A DNA stretch of 11,022 bases from Clostridiales bacterium (GCA_003510345.1 DOMW01000293.1:224-11245), one strand, 5' to 3'. Numbered from the stretch's first letter, positions 1 through 6,895 are shown. Numbers and translations: made by a program. The notes: generated from the sequence alone by a model not told the origin.

Positions 1-205
1 CCGCTTCTTCCCCGTCATTGCCTTCTTCCGGCTGCCGTCCCTCCGGCGCGCGCGAAGGCGGCGGTTCTTCGGTTGTTGCGGGCTTTGCCACCGCCGTAAA
101 ATACAGTGTGGCAAACAGCACGGCAGCCGCGGCGGCGGCAATAAAAAGCGCCCTCCAAAACTGAGGCGTGCCGTAAAGCGGCGTTTTGTTCTTTTCCTGC
201 GGCAT
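1..205 (-). CDS. Unidentified single-pass membrane protein, N-terminal part (runs off the window)
   Basis: Only the first 68 codons are visible, read leftwards from the ATG at 205; the gene continues past base 1. The start is supported by a GGGAAGGAAG ribosome binding site five bases upstream and a promoter at 255-283. The protein begins with a short charged stretch (MPQEKNKTPLYG), then an Ala-rich hydrophobic helix at about residues 18-40, then a Pro/Glu-rich low-complexity segment (EEPPPSRAPEGRQPEEG). This is the usual build of an N-in, C-out anchored envelope protein with a flexible linker before an extracytoplasmic domain. That domain is outside the window, so I assign no function. A different, overlapping minus-strand frame is also open here but has no membrane helix, no fitting ribosome site and the composition of a shadow. 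Confidence 0.7.
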   Translation of the reverse strand, partial: MPQEKNKTPLYGTPQFWRALFIAAAAAAVLFATLYFTAVAKPATTEEPPPSRAPEGRQPEEGNDGEEA

Positions 206-254
206 TGCTACTTCCTTCCCCGGTTTTTCTGCTATGTGCAAGGTTACATTGCAT

Positions 255-283
255 AGTTTATGGATTGTGCAGAGAGTTGTAAA
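255..283 (-). promoter_or_regulatory. Predicted sigma-70/A promoter for the partial membrane protein gene
   Basis: On the minus strand, TTTACA (283-278) and TAAACT (260-255) are separated by exactly 17 bases. Transcription would begin near 248, giving a leader of about 45 bases. An imperfect inverted repeat (CTATG..CATAG, about 231-255) touches the -10 box. This suggests the gene is expressed apart from the upstream HD-domain gene. Confidence 0.5.
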
Positions 284-312
284 ATATCCATAATACTATA
301 AATTGATTTGCT

Positions 313-918
313 CTAATCCGCAAAATAGGTAGCGTACATATCCGCGATGGCAAGCGCGGGCGCAAGCGGATAAGTGCGGTAGGCGTTTGCCTGCGTCATA
401 CCGCCCACATAACTGCGCGCCGTATCGTCATACCCGTTCATGTGCCAGCGGATGGCGATCGCTTCCTCGTCGGTCAGCGCAATGTGCTTCATCAGCAGGT
501 AAACGGATTTTTCGCCGTGCCCCATAGGGAATGTGTCTTCGATCTGGTAGACCATCTGCTCCGTCCATTCGCGCTTGCCCGGCGTCTTTACATTGCGCAC
601 ACCTTTTGTATAAAAGTTTACCTTGCATACGTCGTGCAGCAGCCCCGCGATTATGAGCGAGTCCTCCCGCTCGTATTTGATGTTTTTATTGAAATTGGAC
701 AGTAGCTTATACACATTCATACTGTGTACCAAAAGGCCCCCGTCGAATGCGCCGTGTATATTCTGGCTGGCCGGAGCAATGTAAAAATCTGTTTCTTCGG
801 ATAGCCAGGCAAGAAGCCCCTCTATATTCTCGCGCCTGGTAGAGCGCAGCAATTCCTCAAATTGCCCGCGGTAGGCGCGCAGTATTGCTTCGCCTAAAGA
901 CGATGTCACATCAGCCAT
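313..918 (-). CDS. HD-domain metal-dependent phosphohydrolase
   Basis: This 201-residue cytosolic protein is a single HD domain, the superfamily of metal-dependent phosphohydrolases and phosphodiesterases. The ligand set is visible: His65 in GGLLVHSMNVY, the His95-Asp96 pair in AGLLHDVCK, His134 and His159 in the following helices, and a late Asp193 in AIADMYA. The order and spacing are those of a stand-alone HD domain. The GLLxHSxNV and LLHDxCK segments resemble the HD domain of YhaM-type 3'-5' exoribonucleases, but the OB-fold part of YhaM is absent, so the substrate (nucleotide or short RNA) cannot be named. The start is fixed by a strong GGAGGAG site (934-928) nine bases before the ATG. 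The gene begins 18 bases after the stop of the response regulator, so the two are almost certainly co-transcribed. Confidence 0.85.
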   Translation of the reverse strand: MADVTSSLGEAILRAYRGQFEELLRSTRRENIEGLLAWLSEETDFYIAPASQNIHGAFDGGLLVHSMNVYKLLSNFNKNIKYEREDSLIIAGLLHDVCKVNFYTKGVRNVKTPGKREWTEQMVYQIEDTFPMGHGEKSVYLLMKHIALTDEEAIAIRWHMNGYDDTARSYVGGMTQANAYRTYPLAPALAIADMYATYFAD

Positions 919-936
919 TTTTAAGTTCTCCTCCGT

Positions 937-1602
937 TTATTTCTCCAGCTTATACCCGAAGCCCCATACCGTTTTTATGTGCGCGCCATATGGCCGGAGC
1001 CGCTCCCGCAATGTTTTAATGTGGGTATCCACCGTGCGGTCCGACCCTTCAAAATCCGCGCCCCACACTTCCGACAGCAATGCTTCGCGCGAAAACGCGA
1101 TATGCGGGTTTTGCATCAGGTGGCACAGCAGGCTGAATTCGCGCGGGGCCAGCTTCACCCGGCGGTCGTCCACGTATACGGTGCGCGAGGACGGGCTCAG
1201 CGAGATGCCGCCCGCGTGCAGCACCGCGCGTTTTTGCGGGTTCAGGCAGCGGCGCAGTATAGCGCGGATACGCGCAAACAGCTCGGATGGATAGAACGGT
1301 TTCAGTATGTAGTCGTCCGCGCCTGCGTCAAACCCGGCAAGCCGCTCGTATTCCTTGCTTTTTCCCGTCAAAAACAAGACGGGTGCTTCGGATATCTTTC
1401 GTATCTGCCTGCACACCAGTATACCATCCAGTTCGGGCAAAAAAGCGTCCAGCACGACGGCGTCGTATTCCCGCCGCCTGAACTGTTTTAAAGCGCTGAT
1501 CCCATCCGCCGCCTCGTCAACCACAAACCCGTGTTTTTCCGCTTCCCGTTTTATTTTCGCGCGCGTATCGGCGTCACTTTCCGCTACCAGCAGGTACATC
1601 AT
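937..1602 (-). CDS. OmpR/PhoB-family response regulator
   Basis: This 221-residue DNA-binding transcription factor has a receiver domain (about 2-112) and a C-terminal winged-helix domain (about 128-220). The receiver shows phospho-acceptor Asp52 (VVLDAFLPELDG), Thr79 (LFLTGKS) and Lys101 (YILKPF). The effector domain carries typical OmpR signatures: LAPREFSLL, SREALLSEVWG, DRTVDTHIKTLRERL and a terminal TVWGFGYKLEK. The N-terminal acidic pocket is unusual. Where relatives have two acids (VEDE or VDDD), this protein has VAESD, so the second acid, a magnesium ligand in CheY-like proteins, is Ser9. I chose the ATG at 1602 because GGTGGAG lies five bases upstream and the receiver begins at once; an upstream in-frame ATG at 1656 would overlap the promoter. 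No histidine kinase lies in the window. The HD-domain gene follows in the same operon. Confidence 0.93.
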   Translation of the reverse strand: MMYLLVAESDADTRAKIKREAEKHGFVVDEAADGISALKQFRRREYDAVVLDAFLPELDGILVCRQIRKISEAPVLFLTGKSKEYERLAGFDAGADDYILKPFYPSELFARIRAILRRCLNPQKRAVLHAGGISLSPSSRTVYVDDRRVKLAPREFSLLCHLMQNPHIAFSREALLSEVWGADFEGSDRTVDTHIKTLRERLRPYGAHIKTVWGFGYKLEK

Positions 1603-1639
1603 GGCAACTCCACCCAACCGCAGTTTTTTTACCAATACC

Positions 1640-1668
1640 AGTATAGCACAAAACAAAAGGGTTGGAAA
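1640..1668 (-). promoter_or_regulatory. Predicted extended -10 promoter of the response regulator/HD operon
   Basis: On the minus strand, TTTCCA (1668-1663) is followed after 17 bases by TATACT (1645-1640). The -10 box is preceded by TG one base upstream, making an extended -10. Transcription would start near 1633, about 30 bases before the ATG at 1602. This also argues against the longer upstream start of the regulator. Confidence 0.6.
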
Positions 1669-1985
1669 CGCTGTGAAAACCGTGGGGTGGACGGCAACCT
1701 GTACACACCTTGGAAAATATTTCTATTTCAACAACAGCGCAGGGCGTGTTCAAATCTCGTCTCTCTAGGTGCTGACTGATTAAATAAACCACACATCCTT
1801 TCGGCGCTCCCATTAACCAGTGCTTACCCGGAAATAGCCTAACATGTGATCGCGGCGCTTTTTCTCGCCGGAGGCTAATGTTTTTCCATTTTTTTACGAT
1901 TATATAGTACAAGCAAAAAAGCTACGGCGCAATCAATAAATTTATAAAGAACGGGTGTCAAGACGCAGGCTCTGCCACCTGTTTT
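1669..1985. other. Gene-free divergent region with inverted repeats; possible mobile-element or RNA remnant
   Basis: About 317 bases lie between the outward-facing promoters of the regulator operon and walJ, and I see no convincing coding frame. A minus-strand frame of 112 codons runs through most of it and into the regulator gene, but it lacks a ribosome site and recognisable protein features. Visible structure: nested dyads TAGCCT (1835-1840)/AGGCTA (1872-1877) around CGGCG (1853-1857)/CGCCG (1866-1870). The stretch GGGCGTGTTCAAATCTCG at 1742-1759 recalls the terminal repeats of some insertion sequences, but no partner end was seen. A terminator-like hairpin closes the region at 1954-1992. 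What it does is unknown. Confidence 0.4.
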
Positions 1986-1992
1986 TTGTTTT
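1954..1992 (+). terminator. Possible intrinsic terminator upstream of walJ
   Basis: GCAG (1965-1968) pairs with CTGC (1972-1975) across a three-base loop. GGTG (1954-1957) pairs with CACC (1976-1979) outside it, leaving a seven-base bulge on the left arm. A T-rich run (TGTTTTTTGTTTT) follows directly. If real, it would end plus-strand transcription entering from the gene-free region. The T-run overlaps the proposed -35 of walJ. The bulge makes the call weak. Confidence 0.35.
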
Positions 1993-2015
1993 GCTCATAC
2001 AAAATCATGTATAGT
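1986..2015 (+). promoter_or_regulatory. Predicted promoter of walJ
   Basis: TTGTTT (1986-1991) and TATAGT (2010-2015) are separated by 18 bases on the plus strand. Transcription would start near 2022, about 65 bases before the chosen walJ start. The -35 match is moderate. Confidence 0.4.
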
Positions 2016-2088
2016 GCTTGAAAACATACACAATAGAGAGTAGAATGGGAAAGTGCAAGATCAGATAATGCGGAAAGAACGGTGTTGC

Positions 2089-2883
2089 ATGGGGTTACGG
2101 ATCGCGCCGCTTTTCAGCGGTTCTAAAGGCAACTGTATACTGGTGGGTACCGAGCGGGCAAATATACTGATTGACGCGGGGTATTCCTGCGCCAGGATAG
2201 AGCGGGAGCTGAAAAAAGTGGATACTTCGCTTGCCGACATCCACGGCATTTTGGTCACCCATGAACATACCGATCATATCGCGGGCATTGGCGTGACCTC
2301 CCGCAAATACGATATCCCCGTCTACGCGAACGAGGCCACATGGCACGCCATGGCGCCCCGCACCGGCCAGGTGGCACCAAAGAACATCCGTATCATCGAC
2401 GAAAACGATTTTTATATCCAGGACATGTGTATTCAGCCTTACGAGATATCGCACGACGCCGCGCACCCTTTCGGTTACAGTGTGGCAAGCGCGGGCAAAA
2501 AAGTGAGTGTTATGACCGACCTTGGAAAAGTGACGGAAAAGATACTGCGATACGTCGAGGGTTCGAACATCGTTCTTTTGGAGTCCAACCACGATGTGGG
2601 AATGCTGGAATGCGGCCCGTATCCTTATCCATTAAAACGCCGGATACTGTCCGCGCACGGGCATCTTTCCAACGACGACGCGGCGCAGACTGCCCTGAAG
2701 CTGGCGCTTTCGGGTGTACGCGGCATTTTACTGGGCCACCTCTCCGAAAAAAACAACGACTACGAGCTGGCGCGGCTCACCGTCTGTTCTTATTTGGAGC
2801 AAAACGGCGTAATCGCGGGCAAGCATGTCGCTGTGGGCATGGCAAGGCGGGAAGGGTTTACCGGCTGCTATGCGGCGCGGTAG
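2089..2883 (+). CDS. walJ: MBL-fold metallo-hydrolase of the WalJ/YycJ family
   Basis: The product is a 264-residue metallo-beta-lactamase-fold hydrolase, the same length as B. subtilis YycJ. The family opening LFSGSKGNCILVG is at the N terminus. The metal site HEHTDH is at residues 58-63 (pattern HxHxDH), Asp144 lies in VMTDLGKV, and later conserved blocks are LLESNHDVGML, SAHGHLSNDDAAQ and GHLSEKNND with His217. WalJ is linked to coordination of cell-wall and chromosome processes in low-GC Gram-positives and is predicted to have nuclease-type activity; the substrate is not settled. I start at the ATG at 2089 because MGLRIAPLFSGS aligns with the family N terminus. In-frame GTG 2053 or ATG 2068 would add 12 or 7 residues. 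There is no walRK operon here, but rlmH follows downstream, as in the B. subtilis yyc region. Confidence 0.88.
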   Translation: MGLRIAPLFSGSKGNCILVGTERANILIDAGYSCARIERELKKVDTSLADIHGILVTHEHTDHIAGIGVTSRKYDIPVYANEATWHAMAPRTGQVAPKNIRIIDENDFYIQDMCIQPYEISHDAAHPFGYSVASAGKKVSVMTDLGKVTEKILRYVEGSNIVLLESNHDVGMLECGPYPYPLKRRILSAHGHLSNDDAAQTALKLALSGVRGILLGHLSEKNNDYELARLTVCSYLEQNGVIAGKHVAVGMARREGFTGCYAAR

Positions 2884-3025
2884 GCAGGCCGATAAGAAAG
2901 GTACGACGTCTGTGTCGTCACAGGCTGCCCTTGTGATCTCGCCGAATCAAAAAAGCTGTTTTGCCCGCATGCATGGACAGCCGTTTCCTAACATCCGGGC
3001 CTTTCTTGCCAAGTGGTACTGACGA

Positions 3026-3499
3026 ATGAAAATTAACGTGATTTGTGTGGGAAAACTGAAGGAAGACTATTATCTGCGCGCGCAGGCGGAATACGTGAAG
3101 ATGCTGGGGCGGTTTTGCGATGTTTCCATTGTGGAATTGCCGGATGAACCACTTGTTCACGTAAAAAGTACAAAGGACGAGCAGGCCGCGAAAGCCGCTG
3201 AAGGCAGAAGAGTGTTGGAAAAATGCGCCGGGTATGTGGTCGCTTGTGACCGCGCCGGTAAGAAGATGAGTTCGGAGGCGTTTTCAGGGCGGCTTGATCA
3301 GGCCATGCAGGCGGGCGTAAGCGAGTTTTCTTTTGTGATAGGCGGTTCGATTGGCCTTTCCCCGGGTGTGATTGCACGCGCCGACCTTTTACTTTCCTTT
3401 TCGGATATGACGTTTCCCCACCGGCTGTTTCGTGTTGTGCTGCTCGAGCAAATCTACCGCGCTTTTAAAATTATGCGCGGTGAGACGTATCATAAATAG
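3026..3499 (+). CDS. rlmH: 23S rRNA (pseudouridine1915-N3)-methyltransferase RlmH
   Basis: This 157-residue SPOUT-class methyltransferase is full length for the family. It uses S-adenosylmethionine to methylate N3 of pseudouridine 1915 in helix 69 of 23S rRNA and acts on the assembled 70S ribosome as a dimer. Visible signatures are the N terminus MKINVICVGKLKEDYY, the cofactor-knot segment FVIGGSIGLS (103-112), SDMTFPHRLFRVVLLEQIYRAFKI, and the terminal HK of the YHK tail. The ribosome binding site is weak (AAGTGG about 11 bases upstream). A 142-base spacer separates it from walJ. A small frame that overlaps the end of walJ and crosses this spacer has no support. The gene converges on the membrane protein gene that ends at 3513. 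Confidence 0.96.
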   Translation: MKINVICVGKLKEDYYLRAQAEYVKMLGRFCDVSIVELPDEPLVHVKSTKDEQAAKAAEGRRVLEKCAGYVVACDRAGKKMSSEAFSGRLDQAMQAGVSEFSFVIGGSIGLSPGVIARADLLLSFSDMTFPHRLFRVVLLEQIYRAFKIMRGETYHK

Positions 3500-3506
3500 G
3501 ATAGGA

Positions 3507-3527
3507 CGCGGCTCAAGCTGTGCCGCG
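3507..3527. terminator. Shared hairpin between convergent genes
   Basis: CGCGGC (3507-3512) and GCCGCG (3522-3527) form a six-base-pair stem with a nine-base loop. The loop contains the stop codon of the minus-strand membrane protein, and rlmH ends eight bases before the stem. The plus-strand side is followed by CCGTTTCCTT, a poor T-tract, so termination efficiency is uncertain. It is the only structure that could separate the two convergent units, which are just 13 bases apart. Confidence 0.4.
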
Positions 3528-6311
3528 CCGTTTCCTTCTCCTCCATACTGCCAGAGCCGCAAGCCCCACTGCTACGGCAAACGCCGCCACCATTTCCAAA
3601 GACTCGTCCATCGACACGGGGGGCGCGGCGTCAGTCGCCTCCGTAATCTTTCCGCTCATGAACGCTTCTTGAAGCGCCAACAGGTCGGCCTCCTGCTCTT
3701 TCGTCTCGAATACGGAAAAAGCGGTGGCGGGGGTCAGTGTTTTCTGCCGGAAGGCGTCGCGCACCACGTCGGTACTGCCCGGCAGCAGCAATGTTTTTTG
3801 CATCAGCAGAAAGGCGTTTTCATATTCCCCGCCCAAAAATTCGATCTGCGTGGGGTCACCCGCAGGCTGGTACAATGTTTCGCTTTCCGGTTTCGCGCTC
3901 ACATACCTTCCCGCATCGTATTCCAGCGCCTCGCTGATGATCGGCGTATCCACGGTTTTACCCGTTTGCTCCCCGTCTGAAAACCGATAGGGCAGCAGCG
4001 AAAGGTCGTAGCCGAGGTTATAGTAATATTCACTTTCCGGGAAGTATTGCGTATACTCCCGCATGTCTTCCTGCAGTACCGCCGACGGCATATTGTCGGA
4101 CACCGCGATCACCAACGGCACGCTGCCCTTTAGGTACTGCTCGACCTGTTCGGTATGCGCCAGCCACATGGCCGCGCCAAGGTTAAAGCCGCCCCGGGCG
4201 CGTACATTCTCGCCGCCTATCGTTTGGTTGAAATGAACCTGCACGGGGATATCCTCCGGGATATCCGAAAGATTTACCTGCTGTATTTTGTAGGACGCAA
4301 ACAGCACATGCGCGCCTTTGATATCATGTTTTTTCGCGTAATCCTTTATCTTAAGCAAGTGTTCGCGCACCGGACTATGGAAGGACGCATCCACCACAAA
4401 ATAGTATTCCGCAGGCCGGGAGGCCGCCGTGAGTTCTTGCTTGTATGCCGCCGGGATAAACGTCGCGCCGTCCATTTCAAGCGGCTCGGGCGTTGCCATC
4501 GGCGCGTCCAGCACGATTTTTTGCCCGTTTATTTCCAGCGTCTCCGGCTGCGCGTGCATCACATAAAAACCCGTTTTGCGCGTCTCGTATTTTTCAAACG
4601 GGAACACGCGCAGTTCCAGCGTGCTGCTGTCCGTATAGCGGAGCACGCCCGGGTCTTGCGCGGCCCGCGTTACGCTTTCGTAGGTAATCAGCGCCGAACG
4701 TTCATCCGTAAGCATACCGAATTTCTGCTCATCGCCCACATAGAGGTAATAATCCTTGATGAAACAGCCGTCCGGCAGGTGGAAGCGCACCGCGTATTCC
4801 GCGCGGTTTTCGCCGCTGTTTTTTATTTCAAGGTCGACCCACGTTTTATACACGCCCGCTTGCTCGTCAAATTCCGTGCGCGTGCTTGCTTTTTGAAGCA
4901 GTACCTCCGGATCGCCGGGCTGAAATGAATCGCTATCCGCAAGCGAGGTGCTCCATCCGTTCTGTTCCCACTGCCGCTCGTCAAAGAAAATGGAGCGCAT
5001 CCGGTTTAAGCTTTTTCCGGACAGCGCCTTGCCATCCGGCACAATTTCGTGGTATGCGGGCGAAAAGAGCGGCGTGCCCAGAAGGCCCATATCTGCCCAC
5101 GGGTCGAAAGAGAGCCGTTCATAATAGGACGTCTCCATTTCATCCAGTGTGCGCGCCAGCCGGATTAAGTCCACTTCCCGCTGTTCCGTACCCGTAGGGT
5201 ACATATACGCCTGCGCGTTTTGATAATTCAGCTTGTCCGCAAACGCGTTGGCCGCGAATGCGGCGGGTATGGTGAGCACGCCCGCGACCATCACCAGCGC
5301 AATGGCGGAGGTGCTCCAGCGTTTTTTCAGTTCCCGTACATCATCCGTGATCTGCCTGAGTTCCATGATGAATACCAGAAGCGGCACGAACATAAGCAAC
5401 CCCAACCCCATAGCGATGATGCCGAAAATTCCGAACGGCATATAAGGAATGAACACAAACGTCATGTACGCCACAATGGAAAAGCCCACCATCTTCAAGT
5501 ATAGAATGGGCAGCGGAAGTTGTTTGTTCCGCCAAAAGGGCAGCATCACAATGCCGTTCATCAAAAACAACACGATGAACCACGGGCTGGAATAATCGCC
5601 CAGCAATCCGTCAAAAATATAATTAACGAGAAGGCCTACTTGCAGCAGTATGATCGCGAAGACGAGCACGGACACCCAACTGTGCGCGAACTTCGCGAAC
5701 CCGGTGCGCTCGGGCGGTGCGAGCGCCGCGCCTGTTTCTTCCGCTGTGCCGGGTGCGCGCAGATATGTGAGCACAAACAGTATAAAGTATACCGCAGCGG
5801 CGCAGCAAAGCGCGATCCCGGCATTCATCAGCAGCGTGCTGGCGACCTGCTCCACGGAGAAATTCAGCGCAAACGAGACAGCAAACGGCAGCAGCACAAA
5901 AAGGCTCATATCCCGGCGCAGTTTTGCGGCGAGCACTTCACTGCGTGAAAGGTACAGCCGTACGCTCAGGTAAAGAATCCCTACCGCCCCCAACGCGAGC
6001 GCGAGCGCGCCGGGGCTGAACCCTATGGCGGGCAGAGGGGAGATAAAAAGGCTCAGAGTGGTAAACCCGCACGCCGCGGCCAGCAGAACCAGCAGCCCCA
6101 CGAGCGGCTTCACCGGCGCAGTCTCTTTTCGTTTTGCTATTCCGCAGAAAACCGCGAACAGCGCGGCGGCAAGCGCAAGCACAGCGCCCGCGATGCCGTA
6201 TTTGTCCGTGAGCAATGCGTTCATAGCCCCCGACAGCGCAAGGCAAAGAAAAAGCAAGACTTGCGGCAGCGTTACAAAAATGATCGGTAAAAGCGGATTC
6301 ATCTTATTCAT
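3513..6311 (-). CDS. MSEP-CTERM-type exosortase substrate: polytopic membrane protein with VIT/vWA-like ectodomain
   Basis: This 932-residue protein is the likely dedicated substrate of the exosortase encoded just upstream. About eleven hydrophobic helices fill residues 8-357. Loops at about 59-68, 119-134, 184-211, 259-266 and 317-333 are positively charged or long and assign to the cytoplasm, so residue 358 onward is outside. The ectodomain has a VIT-like segment (about 485-590; key parts YLYVGDEQKFGML and ITYESVTRAAQDPGVL) and a von Willebrand A-like segment (about 632-780). The latter starts FVVDASFHS, a degenerate version of the DxSxS metal site. The C terminus is a tripartite sorting signal: VSMDES (899-904), a hydrophobic helix (905-923) and RRRKRR (924-929). 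Length, topology and tail match what I recall of MSEP-CTERM proteins paired with exosortase K, although the motif reads MDES. I start at ATG 6311, which overlaps the upstream stop by 8 bases; ATG 6302 is the alternative. A 65-codon upstream extension lies wholly inside the exosortase gene and is rejected. The physiological role is unknown. Confidence 0.85.
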   Translation of the reverse strand: MNKMNPLLPIIFVTLPQVLLFLCLALSGAMNALLTDKYGIAGAVLALAAALFAVFCGIAKRKETAPVKPLVGLLVLLAAACGFTTLSLFISPLPAIGFSPGALALALGAVGILYLSVRLYLSRSEVLAAKLRRDMSLFVLLPFAVSFALNFSVEQVASTLLMNAGIALCCAAAVYFILFVLTYLRAPGTAEETGAALAPPERTGFAKFAHSWVSVLVFAIILLQVGLLVNYIFDGLLGDYSSPWFIVLFLMNGIVMLPFWRNKQLPLPILYLKMVGFSIVAYMTFVFIPYMPFGIFGIIAMGLGLLMFVPLLVFIMELRQITDDVRELKKRWSTSAIALVMVAGVLTIPAAFAANAFADKLNYQNAQAYMYPTGTEQREVDLIRLARTLDEMETSYYERLSFDPWADMGLLGTPLFSPAYHEIVPDGKALSGKSLNRMRSIFFDERQWEQNGWSTSLADSDSFQPGDPEVLLQKASTRTEFDEQAGVYKTWVDLEIKNSGENRAEYAVRFHLPDGCFIKDYYLYVGDEQKFGMLTDERSALITYESVTRAAQDPGVLRYTDSSTLELRVFPFEKYETRKTGFYVMHAQPETLEINGQKIVLDAPMATPEPLEMDGATFIPAAYKQELTAASRPAEYYFVVDASFHSPVREHLLKIKDYAKKHDIKGAHVLFASYKIQQVNLSDIPEDIPVQVHFNQTIGGENVRARGGFNLGAAMWLAHTEQVEQYLKGSVPLVIAVSDNMPSAVLQEDMREYTQYFPESEYYYNLGYDLSLLPYRFSDGEQTGKTVDTPIISEALEYDAGRYVSAKPESETLYQPAGDPTQIEFLGGEYENAFLLMQKTLLLPGSTDVVRDAFRQKTLTPATAFSVFETKEQEADLLALQEAFMSGKITEATDAAPPVSMDESLEMVAAFAVAVGLAALAVWRRRKRRGTA

Positions 6312-6849
6312 TTTGGGTATCATCCTCTCTTTGCGCCGTGTCCCGCCGCTTTTGCAGCAGGAAAAACAGCGCGGCCATACAGCCGAAATAAACGGCAAGT
6401 GAAATGATATTGTGAATGAGCTGCGCGTCCTTATGATGAAGAAACGGCAGGCTGATAGAAATGCGCAGCAGGCTGATAACAAACGCGCCCGCAAGGGAAA
6501 GCGCAAAAGCCTTTGCCAGGAACGCCGCTTTCACCCCCATGCCGCCGCGCGGGGAAAACCCCAGTGTGGCCAGCAAAAAAGCACTTACAAAAAGCCGTAC
6601 CCCCATGCATCCCTCTGTGATGGAAAAACCCGCTTGTGTGGAAACGTAGCCCACGCCGGGCACAAATTCAAACGGCATACCGTAAGCAAATTTGAAAAAT
6701 TGCGCGTGCGGCCAAAGGGAAAGGCGGATATCGCGCATCAGCAGGGCATAGCTCAAGACCGCAATGCCGACCGCAGCCGCAAAATAGAGTGCGCGGCGCG
6801 GCGCCTCCCTGTTTCCAGCCATTTCTTTTTGCACTGTGACAGCTTTCAT
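6304..6849 (-). CDS. xrtK: Exosortase K (XrtK-type) transpeptidase/protease
   Basis: This 181-residue multi-pass membrane enzyme is a small exosortase, the family that recognises C-terminal PEP-CTERM-like signals, cleaves at the membrane surface and is thought to transfer the substrate to an unknown acceptor. The catalytic set is visible in order: Cys81 in TEGCMGVRLF, Arg129 in ISLLRISISLPF and His146 in QLIHNIISLAVYF. Four or five hydrophobic helices surround these residues, and the C-terminal tail is short and charged. The protein is near the lower size limit of exosortases and lacks any fused periplasmic domain. The start is uncertain: ATG 6849 (MKAV) has GTGGA ten bases upstream, and ATG 6864 (MEWGV) would add five residues. 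The stop overlaps the start of the substrate gene, indicating translational coupling. The assignment to type K rests mainly on its partner's sorting signal. Confidence 0.82.
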   Translation of the reverse strand: MKAVTVQKEMAGNREAPRRALYFAAAVGIAVLSYALLMRDIRLSLWPHAQFFKFAYGMPFEFVPGVGYVSTQAGFSITEGCMGVRLFVSAFLLATLGFSPRGGMGVKAAFLAKAFALSLAGAFVISLLRISISLPFLHHKDAQLIHNIISLAVYFGCMAALFFLLQKRRDTAQREDDTQNE

Positions 6850-6882
6850 AACACCCCATTCCACGAGAAGGTATATCCTTTC

Positions 6883-6895
6883 GTCTCAAAGAGAC
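6883..6895. promoter_or_regulatory. Dyad overlapping the -10 box of the exosortase operon
   Basis: GTCTC and GAGAC form a perfect five-base inverted repeat with a three-base centre, lying across the -10 element and the start point of the xrtK promoter. A repressor site here would block open complex formation. It could equally be chance in a short sequence. Confidence 0.3.

Noticed and set aside
1742..1760. TTCAAATC stretch resembling a tRNA or tmRNA T-arm
   Set aside because: The flanking five-base stem has a mismatch and no acceptor stem, anticodon arm or tmRNA 5' part is present.
1574..1912. Minus-strand frame of 112 codons upstream of and overlapping the response regulator
   Set aside because: No ribosome binding site, no recognisable domain, runs through the regulator promoter and into the regulator in another frame.
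2825..3022. Small plus-strand frame overlapping the end of walJ and filling the walJ-rlmH spacer
   Set aside because: Starts inside walJ, has no ribosome site, and its composition changes abruptly at the walJ stop; most likely chance.
4155..4928. Long plus-strand frame of 257 codons opposite the membrane protein gene
   Set aside because: Rich in Arg, His and Phe, typical of an antisense shadow of a GC-rich gene; no ribosome site or homology features.
6312..6506. 65-codon N-terminal extension of the MSEP-CTERM-type protein
   Set aside because: Lies entirely inside the exosortase gene in another frame; the coupled ATG at 6311 gives a normal membrane-protein N terminus and a consistent topology.
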